Shown piece after piece: positions 11,735-21,951 of a stretch of 64,000 nucleotides of DNA. A program made the translations under genes and the position numbers. Origin of the DNA: Eonycteris spelaea (taxonomy: Eukaryota > Chordata > Mammalia > Chiroptera > Pteropodidae); the NCBI GenBank assembly GCA_003508835.1, contig PUFA01000057.1, positions 4,848,501-4,912,500 of the forward strand, in the 5' to 3' direction. The notes under the pieces were generated by a model that was given only the letters and a program-made list of their open reading frames with translations, made no database searches and was not told where the DNA came from. Position 1 is the stretch's first letter. Every line of letters begins with the position of its first letter.

Positions 11735-12503
11735 GTAAGGTGCATACGTGATCTGAGCTCCTGCAGACTACAAATACAGCACATTTTCTGAGTGTAATCT
11801 AGGATTAAGAGAGCTATCTATTCTTGAGTCAACATATTTAGTTAGAACAAGGTAAAGTTCAAAACTATTTTCTACTAGAAACTAATACAACTGGCAGCTT
11901 TTTAAAAACCGATGCTAGCTCAGTTTAAAAAACAGTATTGTGCCTCTGTTCACTCATACTTTGCAATACTGAGGCCACACTGGGTAATTTCAAGGCTAAA
12001 TTGGACTGAAGTCTAGCTGGTGAACTTGATGGAAATGTCCCTTATTCCAGAAAGTGCTTGTTCAACTGTTATTCCTGCTCCTTCTGGAGCCCTGGCATGA
12101 GTTTGGGCTAAGGCTGTTCCTGGACCTTCATCACTTTACTTCACTGTATCACAGCAAATAGTTTGGCTAAAAACATAGCACCTTAGAAATATATTTATAA
12201 AATCCTTTTTTTTTTTAATTACCATCTCATTTTGAAGGCATCTGAAGATTCTGTGCTTCAGCAATATGAATATATCCTTACTCCTGTACAACATACCCTT
12301 TGAAATGTCATTACTTGCATTAGAAAAACTGCTATTTGAGCACACTTGATTTAATAAATATTTAATTATGCTGCCCCACAGAGCTTAGGTGAACCAGAGT
12401 TGGCCAGTGATCAACTATTTGTATACATCATGCTGTTTATATACATTGTGCTATCTAACCTGCTCCCTACCCACCCCCTGCTAAAAAAAAAAAATATATA
12501 GAG
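11735..12503. other. Intron sequence without a recognised repeat
   Basis: No transposon signature. The minus frame at 12136-12345 has no coding support. Confidence 0.4.
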
Positions 12504-12572
12504 ATTACTTTGAGGCGATAACTACCTTGGGAAAAATTCAGCCACCGGTAGAAGTTACTTGGTGATTTTAAA
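12504..12572 (+). repeat. Left arm of a near-perfect inverted repeat
   Basis: These 69 bp are the reverse complement of 12948-13016 with a single mismatch (T versus C near the inner end). The arm starts ATTACTTTGAGGCGATAA and holds two CpGs. No target-site duplication is visible: the outer flanks are GAG and ACT. Confidence 0.95.
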
Positions 12573-12947
12573 TAAAATTTTCTACAATACTTTGTATTTC
12601 ACCATGCTACATGCCCTTTTGCGCAAACTGATTTTTTTTTTTTTTCACTCGTGGGCATATATTATCTAGGAGACTAATGTTTTTGAACATCAGATTTATC
12701 CATTAAAAACCACCCCATGTTAGTCATGTCAGTTAAACAAAACCTGCCCCAGCCTAGTTGTGACTCTATAGACATAGTTCCTAAGTTTTTACAAAGCATG
12801 TTCTGAAGATAGCAGGACCATACGATTCTCATTGAGTAAAAGGAAAATAAATGTAGAAAATCATAAGTTTTAATACTTGTTTGGAGATTCATCATGCATG
12901 TTATAGTCTCTTAAAAGTCTCAACCGTAAAGAAACTTATTCACACAG
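12573..12947. other. Spacer of the inverted repeat
   Basis: 375 bp, not itself palindromic, with no transposase-like frame. The 73-codon minus frame (12674-12895) shows no recognisable motif. Confidence 0.6.
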
Positions 12948-13016
12948 TTTAAAGTCACCAAGTAACTTCTACCGGTGGCTGAATTTTTCCCAAGGTAGTT
13001 ATCGCCTCAAAGTAAT
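12948..13016 (-). repeat. Right arm of the near-perfect inverted repeat
   Basis: Partner of 12504-12572. An 11-bp word from this arm (TACCGGTGGCT, 12970-12980) recurs just outside it at 13026-13036, so the neighbourhood contains a further short direct repeat. Confidence 0.95.
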
Positions 13017-13309
13017 ACTTTGGGGTACCGGTGGCTTTATTTTATTCTGCATGCTCCCACTGAGATGGGAAAACTTATAATAACTTTGTAGACAGACCAG
13101 CATTGAAAGTATACAGGTTACTTTCTTTATAAAGGTAGAATGTCATTCCTTCTTTAAAGCCTCTTTGGGGTATGAAAAACAGCATCTGCCACTATTCTAC
13201 TTGAGTTGAGTTTTCATGTTCAAGAAAAAGAAACTTGGGTTATTGATTTTGTGCAAATAAATGAAGGTTACCCACATAAGAAAAAAAAACAGGTTTCTTT
13301 TTTGAGCTT

Positions 13310-14060
13310 ATAAGTGTTTCAACCATTATCACTTGTGTCTGGCCAACCCAAAGGCAGGCAGGGAAGTAGGAAGCCTTTATATCGAAAAAAGGGAAGGGTC
13401 AACGCATCCTCTGATTGGAGGTTGTTAGTATGAGGAAGCAAGACTTGGGCTAACCAAAAGTGGGGTATCTTAGGTGACTGGTTTGAGAACGTACTTCACT
13501 TTTCCTGGTTGGTCCTAAGTTGAAAGCATGAGGCAGAATATAGGGAACCTGGCAGTCCCTCACCATTCTGAGCTAATTGCTGCAGTGGCTGTGGTTGGTT
13601 GTCCAGGCTGGTTGCTACAGAGGTTTTAAATCTATATTCTATTCTTATGTATGGTCTGGCCATTGTCCTTTTTATATTGTCTCTCAGTTTATAACATGGG
13701 CTTTGATGCTTTAAAAATATCAATCTAATTAAACCTATTGACCCTTGAAAATTTCCAAAGTGATTGCTATGCCTGCTCTCAGCTACTTCTGGACAATGGC
13801 AGTAATTATGCATTCTATTTTTATGCAATAGAACAATACACACAGTAAAGTAAAAGCACAGGTTTTGTTTCATCATTGCTGTGTTATCTGGTTAGATGTT
13901 TGGCTTTTCTATTTCATGGGGTCCATTGCCACTGCACCCACTGGCAGGTTTGCAGGTTCTGTTTTGAATTTCGAAATTGAAAACACGGCAAAATAAAGAG
14001 TCCTATTGACGCAGTCATTTCAGAGGGAACTGCTTACCTCTGCAGGTCAGTGATCTCTTT
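13310..14060 (-). mobile_element. Possible degenerate LTR
   Basis: The block is more GC-rich than its flanks, contains ATTGGAGGTTGTTAG and GGAAGCAAGACTTGGG motifs and a CCTTTATAT (reverse ATATAAAGG, TATA-like) near 13374, and reads like a retroviral LTR on the minus strand. No TG...CA ends or target duplication could be fixed. The 126-codon minus frame (13496-13876) shows no retroviral domain. Confidence 0.25.
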
Positions 14061-14384
14061 TGCTTTATTTTCTCTTTATTTCCATAGACGTCTATTAAGG
14101 CCTTTGAATTTACCTAAGAATGGTAATAAATATACTCAAAATGTCAACCCCAAAAGCTGATATGAAATGACAACTCAGCTTTAACAGTTCAGTAAAGAGG
14201 CAATTTCATCCTCACCAGTAAAAATAAATAAGAATGGTCCCAAAATCTTAAATGAATGAGATGAACTGAAAAGAGGTATGAGATAGGAAATCAGAAAAGT
14301 ATCAACTCATAGTCCATTTTAAGGTGTTTAAGAGATTTGGGTTTAATAAATATTTAATCGTTTTGTTTTCCTTTCTGGTTACAG

Positions 14385-14452
14385 TTGAAATGAATAGTCA
14401 GGTTGACAGTGTAAATGACCAACAGAGAGTCAGCAGGATGATTAACTAATAG
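14385..14452 (+). CDS. Terminal coding exon (exon C) of an unrecognised gene
   Basis: The acceptor TTTTCCTTTCTGGTTACAG precedes 68 bp. Only the phase-1 frame stays open, and it continues exon B (split codon GAT G|TT) for about 21 residues (Met, Asn, Gln, Val, Asp rich) to TAA at 14447-14449, followed at once by TAG. The exon ends AG|GTAAGT, an excellent donor, 3 bp after the stop codon. This implies a 3' UTR continued in a further exon; the distance from stop to junction is below the roughly 50-nt threshold for nonsense-mediated decay. Alternatively this is a cassette exon that supplies an alternative C-terminus. Protein family unknown. Confidence 0.6.
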
Positions 14453-15164
14453 GTAAGTGCCCCTGCGGTGGGATTTTCAATTGATTAAACTGGCCATAGG
14501 AACTGTTTGTAAATGGCCTATTAGATTTCCCTCTGCTATCCTAAGTCCCACAGCATGGCTAAGGCTAAACTTTAAAAATCTTTAGACCAATGACACAGTG
14601 TAAGGAGCAAAGATTACTCCAGGAACTTGCCATCTCTAAGGGAAAAAGGTAAGACACAGCATATTGGTTTTCTGAGCTTTGACAACAACAACAACAACAA
14701 CAAAATATTTTTTACGCATCCACCCCGTGGCCTCCTGGAGTGATCAAATTATTTCAGCAACCCCAAACTGATTCTGAAATATTACTTTTCCAAACGTTAC
14801 CTGCTGAGTTACTTTAGTATATGTTTTTAAGCACTACATAAATCTTTGCCCCAGAGAATGTGTAAAGGCCCTTGGGTATGTTTGGGCAGAAAGAAGCCTG
14901 TCTTAGGTCCTAACCTTCACTACCTGTGGATCTGTGTGTCTGTATAAAGGTTTGTTGAGTTGAATGAGCCTCAGGGAACTCCCTAGAAAATGAAGTCTGG
15001 GCTAGATCATGTTTAGGAGTTTTTCCAGACCAACACTATATCTCTCAACAGAGACTGAAATATATCTAGAATGATGAGTGGTCTGTAAAGCTTTTCCATA
15101 TCTTGAGCCCTGGTGAGAAGAATTAGAGGAAAGAAGTCAGGCTCGCTATTCCAATTACTAGCTT
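14453..15164. other. Downstream intron; (CAA)n at 14681-14703
   Basis: Apart from a short CAA microsatellite at 14681-14703 there is no feature I can name. No poly(A) site or further exon was convincing. Confidence 0.45.
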
Positions 15165-15210
15165 AAAATACATAGCTGTGAAAAACCCCATGGAATAAAC
15201 GAATTGTGGG

Positions 15211-15414
15211 TCATCCAGTATAAGACACAAACGTGCTGACACCACTGCCTCCCAGCACCTCCCTGTACTCCCTGTATTTTCTCAGTAGGTCTCTGTACTC
15301 TCCCAGGAGGCCATGCTGTATCAAACTCTTGAGCTCCTGCATCACAGCATAGTACATTTCGAGAATGTGTGAAAGTACACACACATCTGTTCTTCCCATC
15401 ATGGTCTTGAACAT
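15211..15414 (-). pseudogene. Protein-like open frame, possible pseudogene or exon fragment
   Basis: A minus-strand frame of 67 codons is more GC-rich than the surrounding AT-rich DNA. Its second half has the amphipathic, helix-like look of a real protein (LLGEYRDLLRKYREYREVLGG), then ends in a stop. A second overlapping minus frame (15158-15469) also stays open. No splice sites or poly(A) tail were found around it. I do not recognise it; a processed-pseudogene fragment or chance are both possible. Confidence 0.25.
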
Positions 15415-15469
15415 AAGTTAAAACTAAGTATAATAACATTTGCATAATACATGCATAGCATAGGACCAC

Positions 15470-16349
15470 TAAAAATTATAAATACATGCAAATATGGTCT
15501 TATAAACATTTCTTCTATTTTCATTAACCTTATTTATGTATTTTAAATATCCTGCTAAACTGAATAAATGATATGGTAGAGGCATGTCCATTAAAAATAA
15601 TGAAGTGAGACTAAATTTGAAAATTTTAAATATACAGTCTTCAGTGTTGCCTTACTTTTTGCCTTTTTGTTACCAACAAACTGTAGATTTCTTGTCTAGA
15701 TTTTTCTTATAGACACTATTATTTTCTTGTGTGATCAATATCTAGATATAGCACCAGGACAAATCTGTTTTCCTTGGTAAATGTCAAAATATTTTCCTTG
15801 ACCATCAACCCAATTTAAAACTTTACACTAATGAGTCGTCAAAACTTAATGTTCAAAATTATTTTAAGAAAATTCAATTTCAGGAAAAAGTAGTTTTCAC
15901 AGGGTCGCTTAGCTGATCAATGAAGTTCATATACTTCTAGTACAAAATTTTTTGATGACAGTTGTCACAGAGAACAGTATAACCTGAGAAACTTCACTAA
16001 TTCCCACAGAAATATTTACACAGCTAGGTTTGTAAAGGTAATCTGGTAGATCAACAGGAAGAAAGAACTTAACCTTTAGTTTTGTGCACCCTACCTTCAA
16101 GCAAATTAAAGAAGTACAGTGAAATTGAATTAGAATTACAGAGTTCCAAGACACAATACAAGAATGTTTCATGTTGTATAATTTATAATTGTAAAAAATC
16201 AGGGTTATCATAAATAACAATGAAGGAATAGATTAATGAACCAATAAAATATTCTGCAAATATAAAAATATTTTTCAACAAATATTTTGGGGGCATGGAA
16301 AGATGGTTATAGAATCTAAATCCTTAGTTCTAGAGAAATATGGCAGGTG
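15470..16349. other. No recognisable feature
   Basis: Very AT-rich. The minus frame at 15927-16220 lacks coding features. Confidence 0.4.
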
Positions 16350-16665
16350 AAGTATGGCTTACTTGATGGGCATTAAGAGGCCTTGTTACTTTTATTTTTG
16401 CTCACTCAGAATGCTTGCTCTTAGAATCCAGCCACCTGTAAGAAGCGCAGGCTTTTCTATAGAATGACAAAGCCCACCTAGAGAGAGATCCTGGAAACTG
16501 AGAGGTCATCTTTGATGTTCTGGCCCTGGTGGATGCCACCTGGAGCAAATGAACTGCCCAGATGAGTCCAGACCAGATTATAGAATCATGAGAAATAATT
16601 TTAAAAATTGATGTTTTTAACCACTAAGTTTTGGGACTGTTATGAAGCAATAGGTAAATGAAAGA
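16350..16665 (+). mobile_element. MLT1-type LTR remnant (ERVL-MaLR)
   Basis: The 3' end carries the hallmark of MLT1 LTRs, TTAACCACTAAGTTTTGGG followed by a GAAGCAATAG end. Upstream lie a GAATCCAGCC-type block and a GCCACCTGGAGCAAATGAACTGCC block. Non-coding solo LTR remnant. Confidence 0.7.
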
Positions 16666-17030
16666 GTGAGTATAATGCAGAACCCCTCCCAATACAATGC
16701 TTAGAAAAGAGATAAACTATAACAAAAATATTTCAAAATACATAGCTCAACTGACATAAAAGCAAAGGTGGCAGAAGTGAAGAGGAATGTGAAAGCCAAA
16801 CAATAATCCGGTGAGCAGGATGCAGCAGTCTTAATGACTACAGACTGGTTGTCAATACAGAGATAGGCCTTATGGCTAGGGATTGGGCTCCATTGCTCCC
16901 CTGGGACCCTGAGTCATTCAAGGTAAGGAATTAGAACTGGTACCTCTACATATATAAGTCTGGGATTCCCAACTCCAGAAATTAACAAGGAGACTTGTGT
17001 CTGCCCATGGTACTACATGGGGAAAGAAAA
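16666..17030. other. No recognisable feature
   Basis: No repeat signature or exon identified. Confidence 0.4.
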
Positions 17031-17039
17031 AGACTCCCA

Positions 17040-18060
17040 CGATAAATAAAAAACACAAAAGCACCATGAGTTTGAAACACATTCATGCCATCCAAAGTCA
17101 TATAATAACATATAAACTGAGAAATTAATTTAATAGTTGGTTATAGGTCCATATTATCCCTGCTGTAGGTAGCAAAATGGAAATGGAAATGAAATTATCA
17201 CTTGGAATTCCTACAGAAGAAAAAGATTTCTGAAGATGAGATGAGACTTAGAAAACACACAAGGAAATGATCCATCAAAAATGAGAGTTTGTGGGGAAAT
17301 TAATACTGTAAGAACTTCAGAGAACAGAAAATCTTAAATATTTTACAAAATAAATACATTTAAATGACAAAAAGATAAAAAGTAAATATAAAATGATAAG
17401 AAAAGAACAACATTATGAAAAATTAACAATTTGGAAAAAGCAAATAAAAATGTAGCAATATAAAAGACACATGAGGAGTTATGAAGGATAAGAGAATAAC
17501 CAAGATGTTTTGTGTTCAATATGCATTCTAAAAGGAGTAAGTAGATTGTCAATATTTGAAAGACAATGGCTGAGAATTTATCGGAATTGCTAATAGTCAT
17601 AAATTATAAGTAAAAAGAAGACCAATAAAGCACAAGAAGGACTTATATTTAAAATAAGTCCACACATAGGCACTACAGAACACCAAAGAGAAAAAATTAA
17701 AGCAATTCGAGAGAAAGAAGAGTTACCCAATAAAGAAGTCAGTATTGCATGGACAGCAGGCTTCCTGACATCAAGAGTTTAGGTCAGAAGACGATGGAAT
17801 AGTTGTGAGTCTTCGAAACATGGATAAAGATAATTGTCAATATAGAGTTCTACACTAGTTTCAGTATCATTTAAGAAAATGGTATTTGCCATTTTCGGGG
17901 GGAAATTTTTCTACTCACTTTCTTTAACAGCTCCTAAATGTTGCACGACAATAAAAAGAAAATTGAGCCCAGAGGAAAGAATAGGGTATAGGAAACAATT
18001 ATGACCCAAGAAAAATGATAAACACGAAGGCAAATCAAAATATATATGATTATAAATTTA
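17040..18060 (+). mobile_element. Ancient HAL1 (half-LINE) remnant
   Basis: 17560-17960 follows the HAL1 ORF1 order: a CTGAGAATTTATCGGAATTGCT block, AAGTCCACACATAGGCACTACAGA, GAGAAAAAATTAAAGCAATTCGAGAGA, then a GAAGACGATGGAATAG block and a TTTAAGAAAATGG block. It is much older than the copies at 2-4 kb and 41-44 kb. All frames are broken. Confidence 0.55.
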
Positions 18061-19319
18061 TAATAGTAATCAGTTGATGGTGAAAAAATAAAAACAGGGC
18101 AAAACAAAATTACAATTTATATACATTTTGTAATATACAAAGTAACACTACATGTTTCATTATATGGATACATTCTTGTAAATATAAATGTATGTAAAGG
18201 TATAGAAACATGCAAGTTATTGATTCACACTGATAATCAGGATTTGGCAATTTCTACAAAGGAAGAGAAATAGTCTTAATTTATCTGTAAATTAAATTAT
18301 CTGTAAATAATTTAATTGATCTGTAATGTTTTATTTTTAAGTAAAATAAAAATTGTAAAGGAATTTGAAAAATATTAACACATTAAATCTGTATAATGGA
18401 TATATTTTGGGTATGTTATACTATTGTCTTTAATTTTCATCATGTTGACAATTTTCATTTTTAAAAATAAAATTTATGATTATGTATATATGTATGTATA
18501 ATATAGAAAAATCCTGTAAGGAAATACTTTATATATTAACTATAGAAGTTATTGTCAATGGAGGGATTACACAGGATTCTTTCTTTTGTCCGCTTTTGGA
18601 TATTTTAAATATTGGCTACAACAAGTACAACATTGCTTTTACATGCACGTACACACCTTGAAGAGTATTTTTTCAAAATGATTCATAGGATATCAAAATA
18701 GAAAGTTAGCTCAGAGACCATCGGCTCCAGTTTTTTCTTGTAGAGATGTAGTAATTTACAGTGATAGAAATCAGATCGACCATTGATTCCAGCAGGAGTG
18801 GGGTGAATAATTGGAAAGGGAACTTCCTGGGATGATGGCAAGGTTTTATATCTTGATAGTGGTGTGAGTTGAATATGTGCATTTTCCAAAACAAATTGAA
18901 ATGTGCTTGGGATCTGTGCATTCCCTATATGTGTATTACACCTTATTTTTACAAATCTAAAAAAAAGATATAGGCTATTCTAAGTCACGGTATCTTCTTA
19001 GAGTTCTGTCATAGGTGAAAGACACAGCAGATAATAAGTAAAATCTCAAAGTGGTGGTATAACCATCAATGACTTTTGCAAGTCAACATTATGCAAATCA
19101 TCAGTATTATTTCTGTGTTGAGCTCTGGGAAATAAAATAGGTGAATGGGCCTAAAAAGGGAGAACACATCAATTCAAAGTTAGGTTTTTAAGAGAATACT
19201 TGGAAGAGTTGAGTTAATTGTCCCCAGCAGCCGAAGTAAGTTGTCAATGTAGCATATATCAACCATATAAGCAGCGATTTGCTTGCTTTTTAAAGATATA
19301 CTGTGCCAGCAATTACATC
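18061..19319. other. AT-rich, no recognised feature
   Basis: 18061-18480 could be HAL1 or LINE-1 3' sequence but is too diverged to state. The overlapping minus frames at 18683-18921 have no coding support. Confidence 0.35.
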
Positions 19320-20150
19320 GCAGATATCCAAAGTTCTGTTACCAGAGTATGAGGATCCTCTCCCAGCGCATTGTCCAGGTTCTTATGTCTCAAACAAAGA
19401 ATTGAGCAAGACACCAAAATACAGCAGAAAAAAAAAGGCATTTTTAGAAGGGAAAGTACACTTCCGGACATAGAAGTGGGCCTGAGAAAGAGAAGAGTGG
19501 TTCAAAAGGCCTGGTAACAAAGCATTCAGGGTTTTTATCCCTTTTTGCTGTGGGAGTTACTTTTCTTAGAGGAGTGGACTTCCTTGATTGACAATTAAGA
19601 TTGACAGGACTCAGTGATTCATCATTTTGCTTTCTGAGCATGTTGTTCCCGGAATTCAGTCTGTCATAGTGATACTAATGAGCTTCTGGAGATACGCATC
19701 ATATTATTAAGATGGTATAATGAGGCTCAGGTGAGTTGAAGGTTGTTGAGGTCTTCATTGCGCAGGTGCGAGTGACTGGCTTAAACTGGTACCTAATTCT
19801 CTGCCTACTGGTTTCTTTGTGTGAGTTAAAAAATGCCTTTTGTCTTGCTTAATTGTGGGCAGATTAGGGCATACTCCTTCTAGGATAGGATGACCTCAGT
19901 GTCTTTGCAGGCAGACCCAAACCCCTTAACTTTCCTGCCCAGCTCTCTTCTAACAGCCATGAACCCCCTTATTAGTAGTATGGATGTTAAGGGACGGGAG
20001 GTCTCGTCTTCCAATCTGCTTTCTGCTGAGAAGGGCAGTAGTCCCTGCCTACAGCCATTTCTTGGGGCTCTTTCCCTTCCTGCCTCAGTCAGGGCGGGGT
20101 CTTGGGTTTCTTGCCACCTGAGTCCCTAGACAAGGAAAAGAAGATTTAAA
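19320..20150 (-). mobile_element. Possible degenerate LTR/ERV sequence
   Basis: A GC-richer block with CAAGACACCAAAATACAGCAG at about 19408-19428 and a long A-run at 19429-19438. It resembles the primer-proximal end of a minus-strand LTR element. Ends and target duplications are not resolvable and no gag/pol/env frame is present. 20150-20580 may belong to it. Confidence 0.25.
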
Positions 20151-20587
20151 CTTGTCATTTAAATCATATATCTATTAATATCTATTATTGATTTACCTAT
20201 TAAGCTGAGTAAAGGGAAATAGGCTTGGTTAATATATTTAAAGAATAAAAAAGACTTTTGGCCTAAAGTCCCTTCCCCTCTCAGACTCTAATGGCCCTGT
20301 CTGACTTAACACCATTTCTGCTTAACAATGGGCTGATGACCCTTATCAATAGCCGGAGGATCTGAGTTGCCAGGGCAATTATCAGGATTTGAGGGAGAGG
20401 GCCTTTTTCCAAAGAAAACAGGGAAGAAAACTTAACTAGATTTACTAAAAAGATTAACTCTGCAAGAGATGTTCCATTTCATTTCCTACTAAAAGATTAA
20501 GAATTTTACAAGTGATGTCCCTTCTCACTATGATCGTCAAATAAGATATTCCTAGGCCTCTTTGAGGGATGAGAAATATTTAAATGG

Positions 20588-20925
20588 TGGTACAGTGGTC
20601 CCATTTACCCATGGTTTGCTTTTCTGGTTTCAGTTACTTAAACCGTGATCCAAAAATATTAAATGGAAAATATCAGATATTTTGAGAGAGACCACATTCA
20701 CATAACTTTTATTACAGTATATTATTATAATTGTTCTATTTCATTATGAGTTATTGTTGTTAATTACTTTCTGCATTTAATTTATAAATTAAACTTTATC
20801 ATAGGTATGTTTGTAAAGGAAAAAACAACACATAAAGGGTTGGATACAATCCACTGTTTCAGACAGCCACTGGGGGTCTTGGAACATATCCTCCTGAAGA
20901 TAAGGGACAAGGACTCTATTAAAAA
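20588..20925 (+). mobile_element. Tigger1-type DNA transposon remnant (Tc1/mariner)
   Basis: The start (GTGGTCCCATTTACCCATGGTTT...GGTTTCAGTTACTTAAACCG) and the end (CTGTTTCAGACAGCCACTGG, GGGTCTTGGAACATATCCTC, AAGATAAGGGACAAGGACTC) are the two termini of a Tigger1 element. They are joined through the AGATATTTTGAGAGAGACCA segment that normally lies near the 3' end. The transposase region is deleted, so this is a short non-autonomous derivative. Confidence 0.75.
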
Positions 20926-21879
20926 GACAGTCCTTGCTAAACCTATGAAGGTGGCTTATCTAACAAATCTAACAAATGGTTTCTCCTTGTCTTTGACAGG
21001 GGTACAAGACAAAGAAAAGGAACAGAGAAATGGAAGAAAACGCCAGTCCTCAGCATTACCGCGTCTAGCCTGGAGGAGAGCAGGAGACAGCAGCTCTGCT
21101 GGGGAGGGCGGGGTGGGGGGAGGCAAGTCCCACGGAGGACTGGAATCCTTTGCGCTAATTCCTCCAGCTGCGTTTTGTTCTGTTTACCTTCGGAAAAAGA
21201 AAAAAAAATAGTTTCTTTTAATTTGGTGGGCTCTATTCCTGTAATTTCTGTCTTTTCTCTCACAACTTTGCCCCAGAGTCATGGTTTAACATTCACATGT
21301 GTATCCTGGGCCCTGTCTGCTTTCTCGGTTATTTCACAAAGCAGGTCTTATGGTGGTTTCTTCAAAGAAAGGAAGGAAGACAATTGTTTGATAAGCTACC
21401 GGCTAAATTTTTAGAATCACCAAGCACGATGTCGGTATAATCCACAGACAAAGGAGGCAGGATAAAAAATGGGCAAAACTCTCAGGAATTACTTGGAAAA
21501 AGGTCAGGATAATGAATTGAAAATGGTATTTTCTTCAGGGATTTCCAAAGTACAGTTTTGTTCTATGTGGTTAATAAGAAAAGTGAAGCAGGACTTAATC
21601 CAGAGCAGAGTACAGAGGTGAAACAAGGAAGGCAGACCCTCAGAGTCCTCAGGTCTCTCCCCTCACCAGCGGGAGAGCACAGCTTTGACACCCACTCTCA
21701 GAAGAGCTTGCTTGGTTCCTGAGGGCTTTACCACGTGCTTCAGTATGGAGCCTCCCAGTGAGATGAAACTCTGCAACACCTTTAAAAGGGATAGCACTTT
21801 TCTAGGTCTTTTAATGAAGAGAGGTGGCTGCTGAATTTATGATTCAAACATATGCCTGTGAAATTGAAAGTTCCATTTG

Positions 21880-21884
<5 letters not shown>
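20926..21884. other. No recognisable feature
   Basis: The 134-codon plus frame (20807-21211) starts inside the Tigger remnant and ends in an A-run. It is not supported as a gene. Confidence 0.4.
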
Positions 21885-21936
<52 letters not shown>

Positions 21937-21951
21937 ATTCCCCCCCCCCAT
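21885..21951. repeat. Compound (CT)n(TA)n microsatellite with C-run
   Basis: About 15 CT units pass into TATATA and then, at 21942-21950, a run of C. Confidence 0.95.

Noticed and set aside
20807..21211. 134-codon plus-strand frame
   Set aside because: It begins in a Tigger1 remnant and ends in an A-run; no splice or domain evidence.
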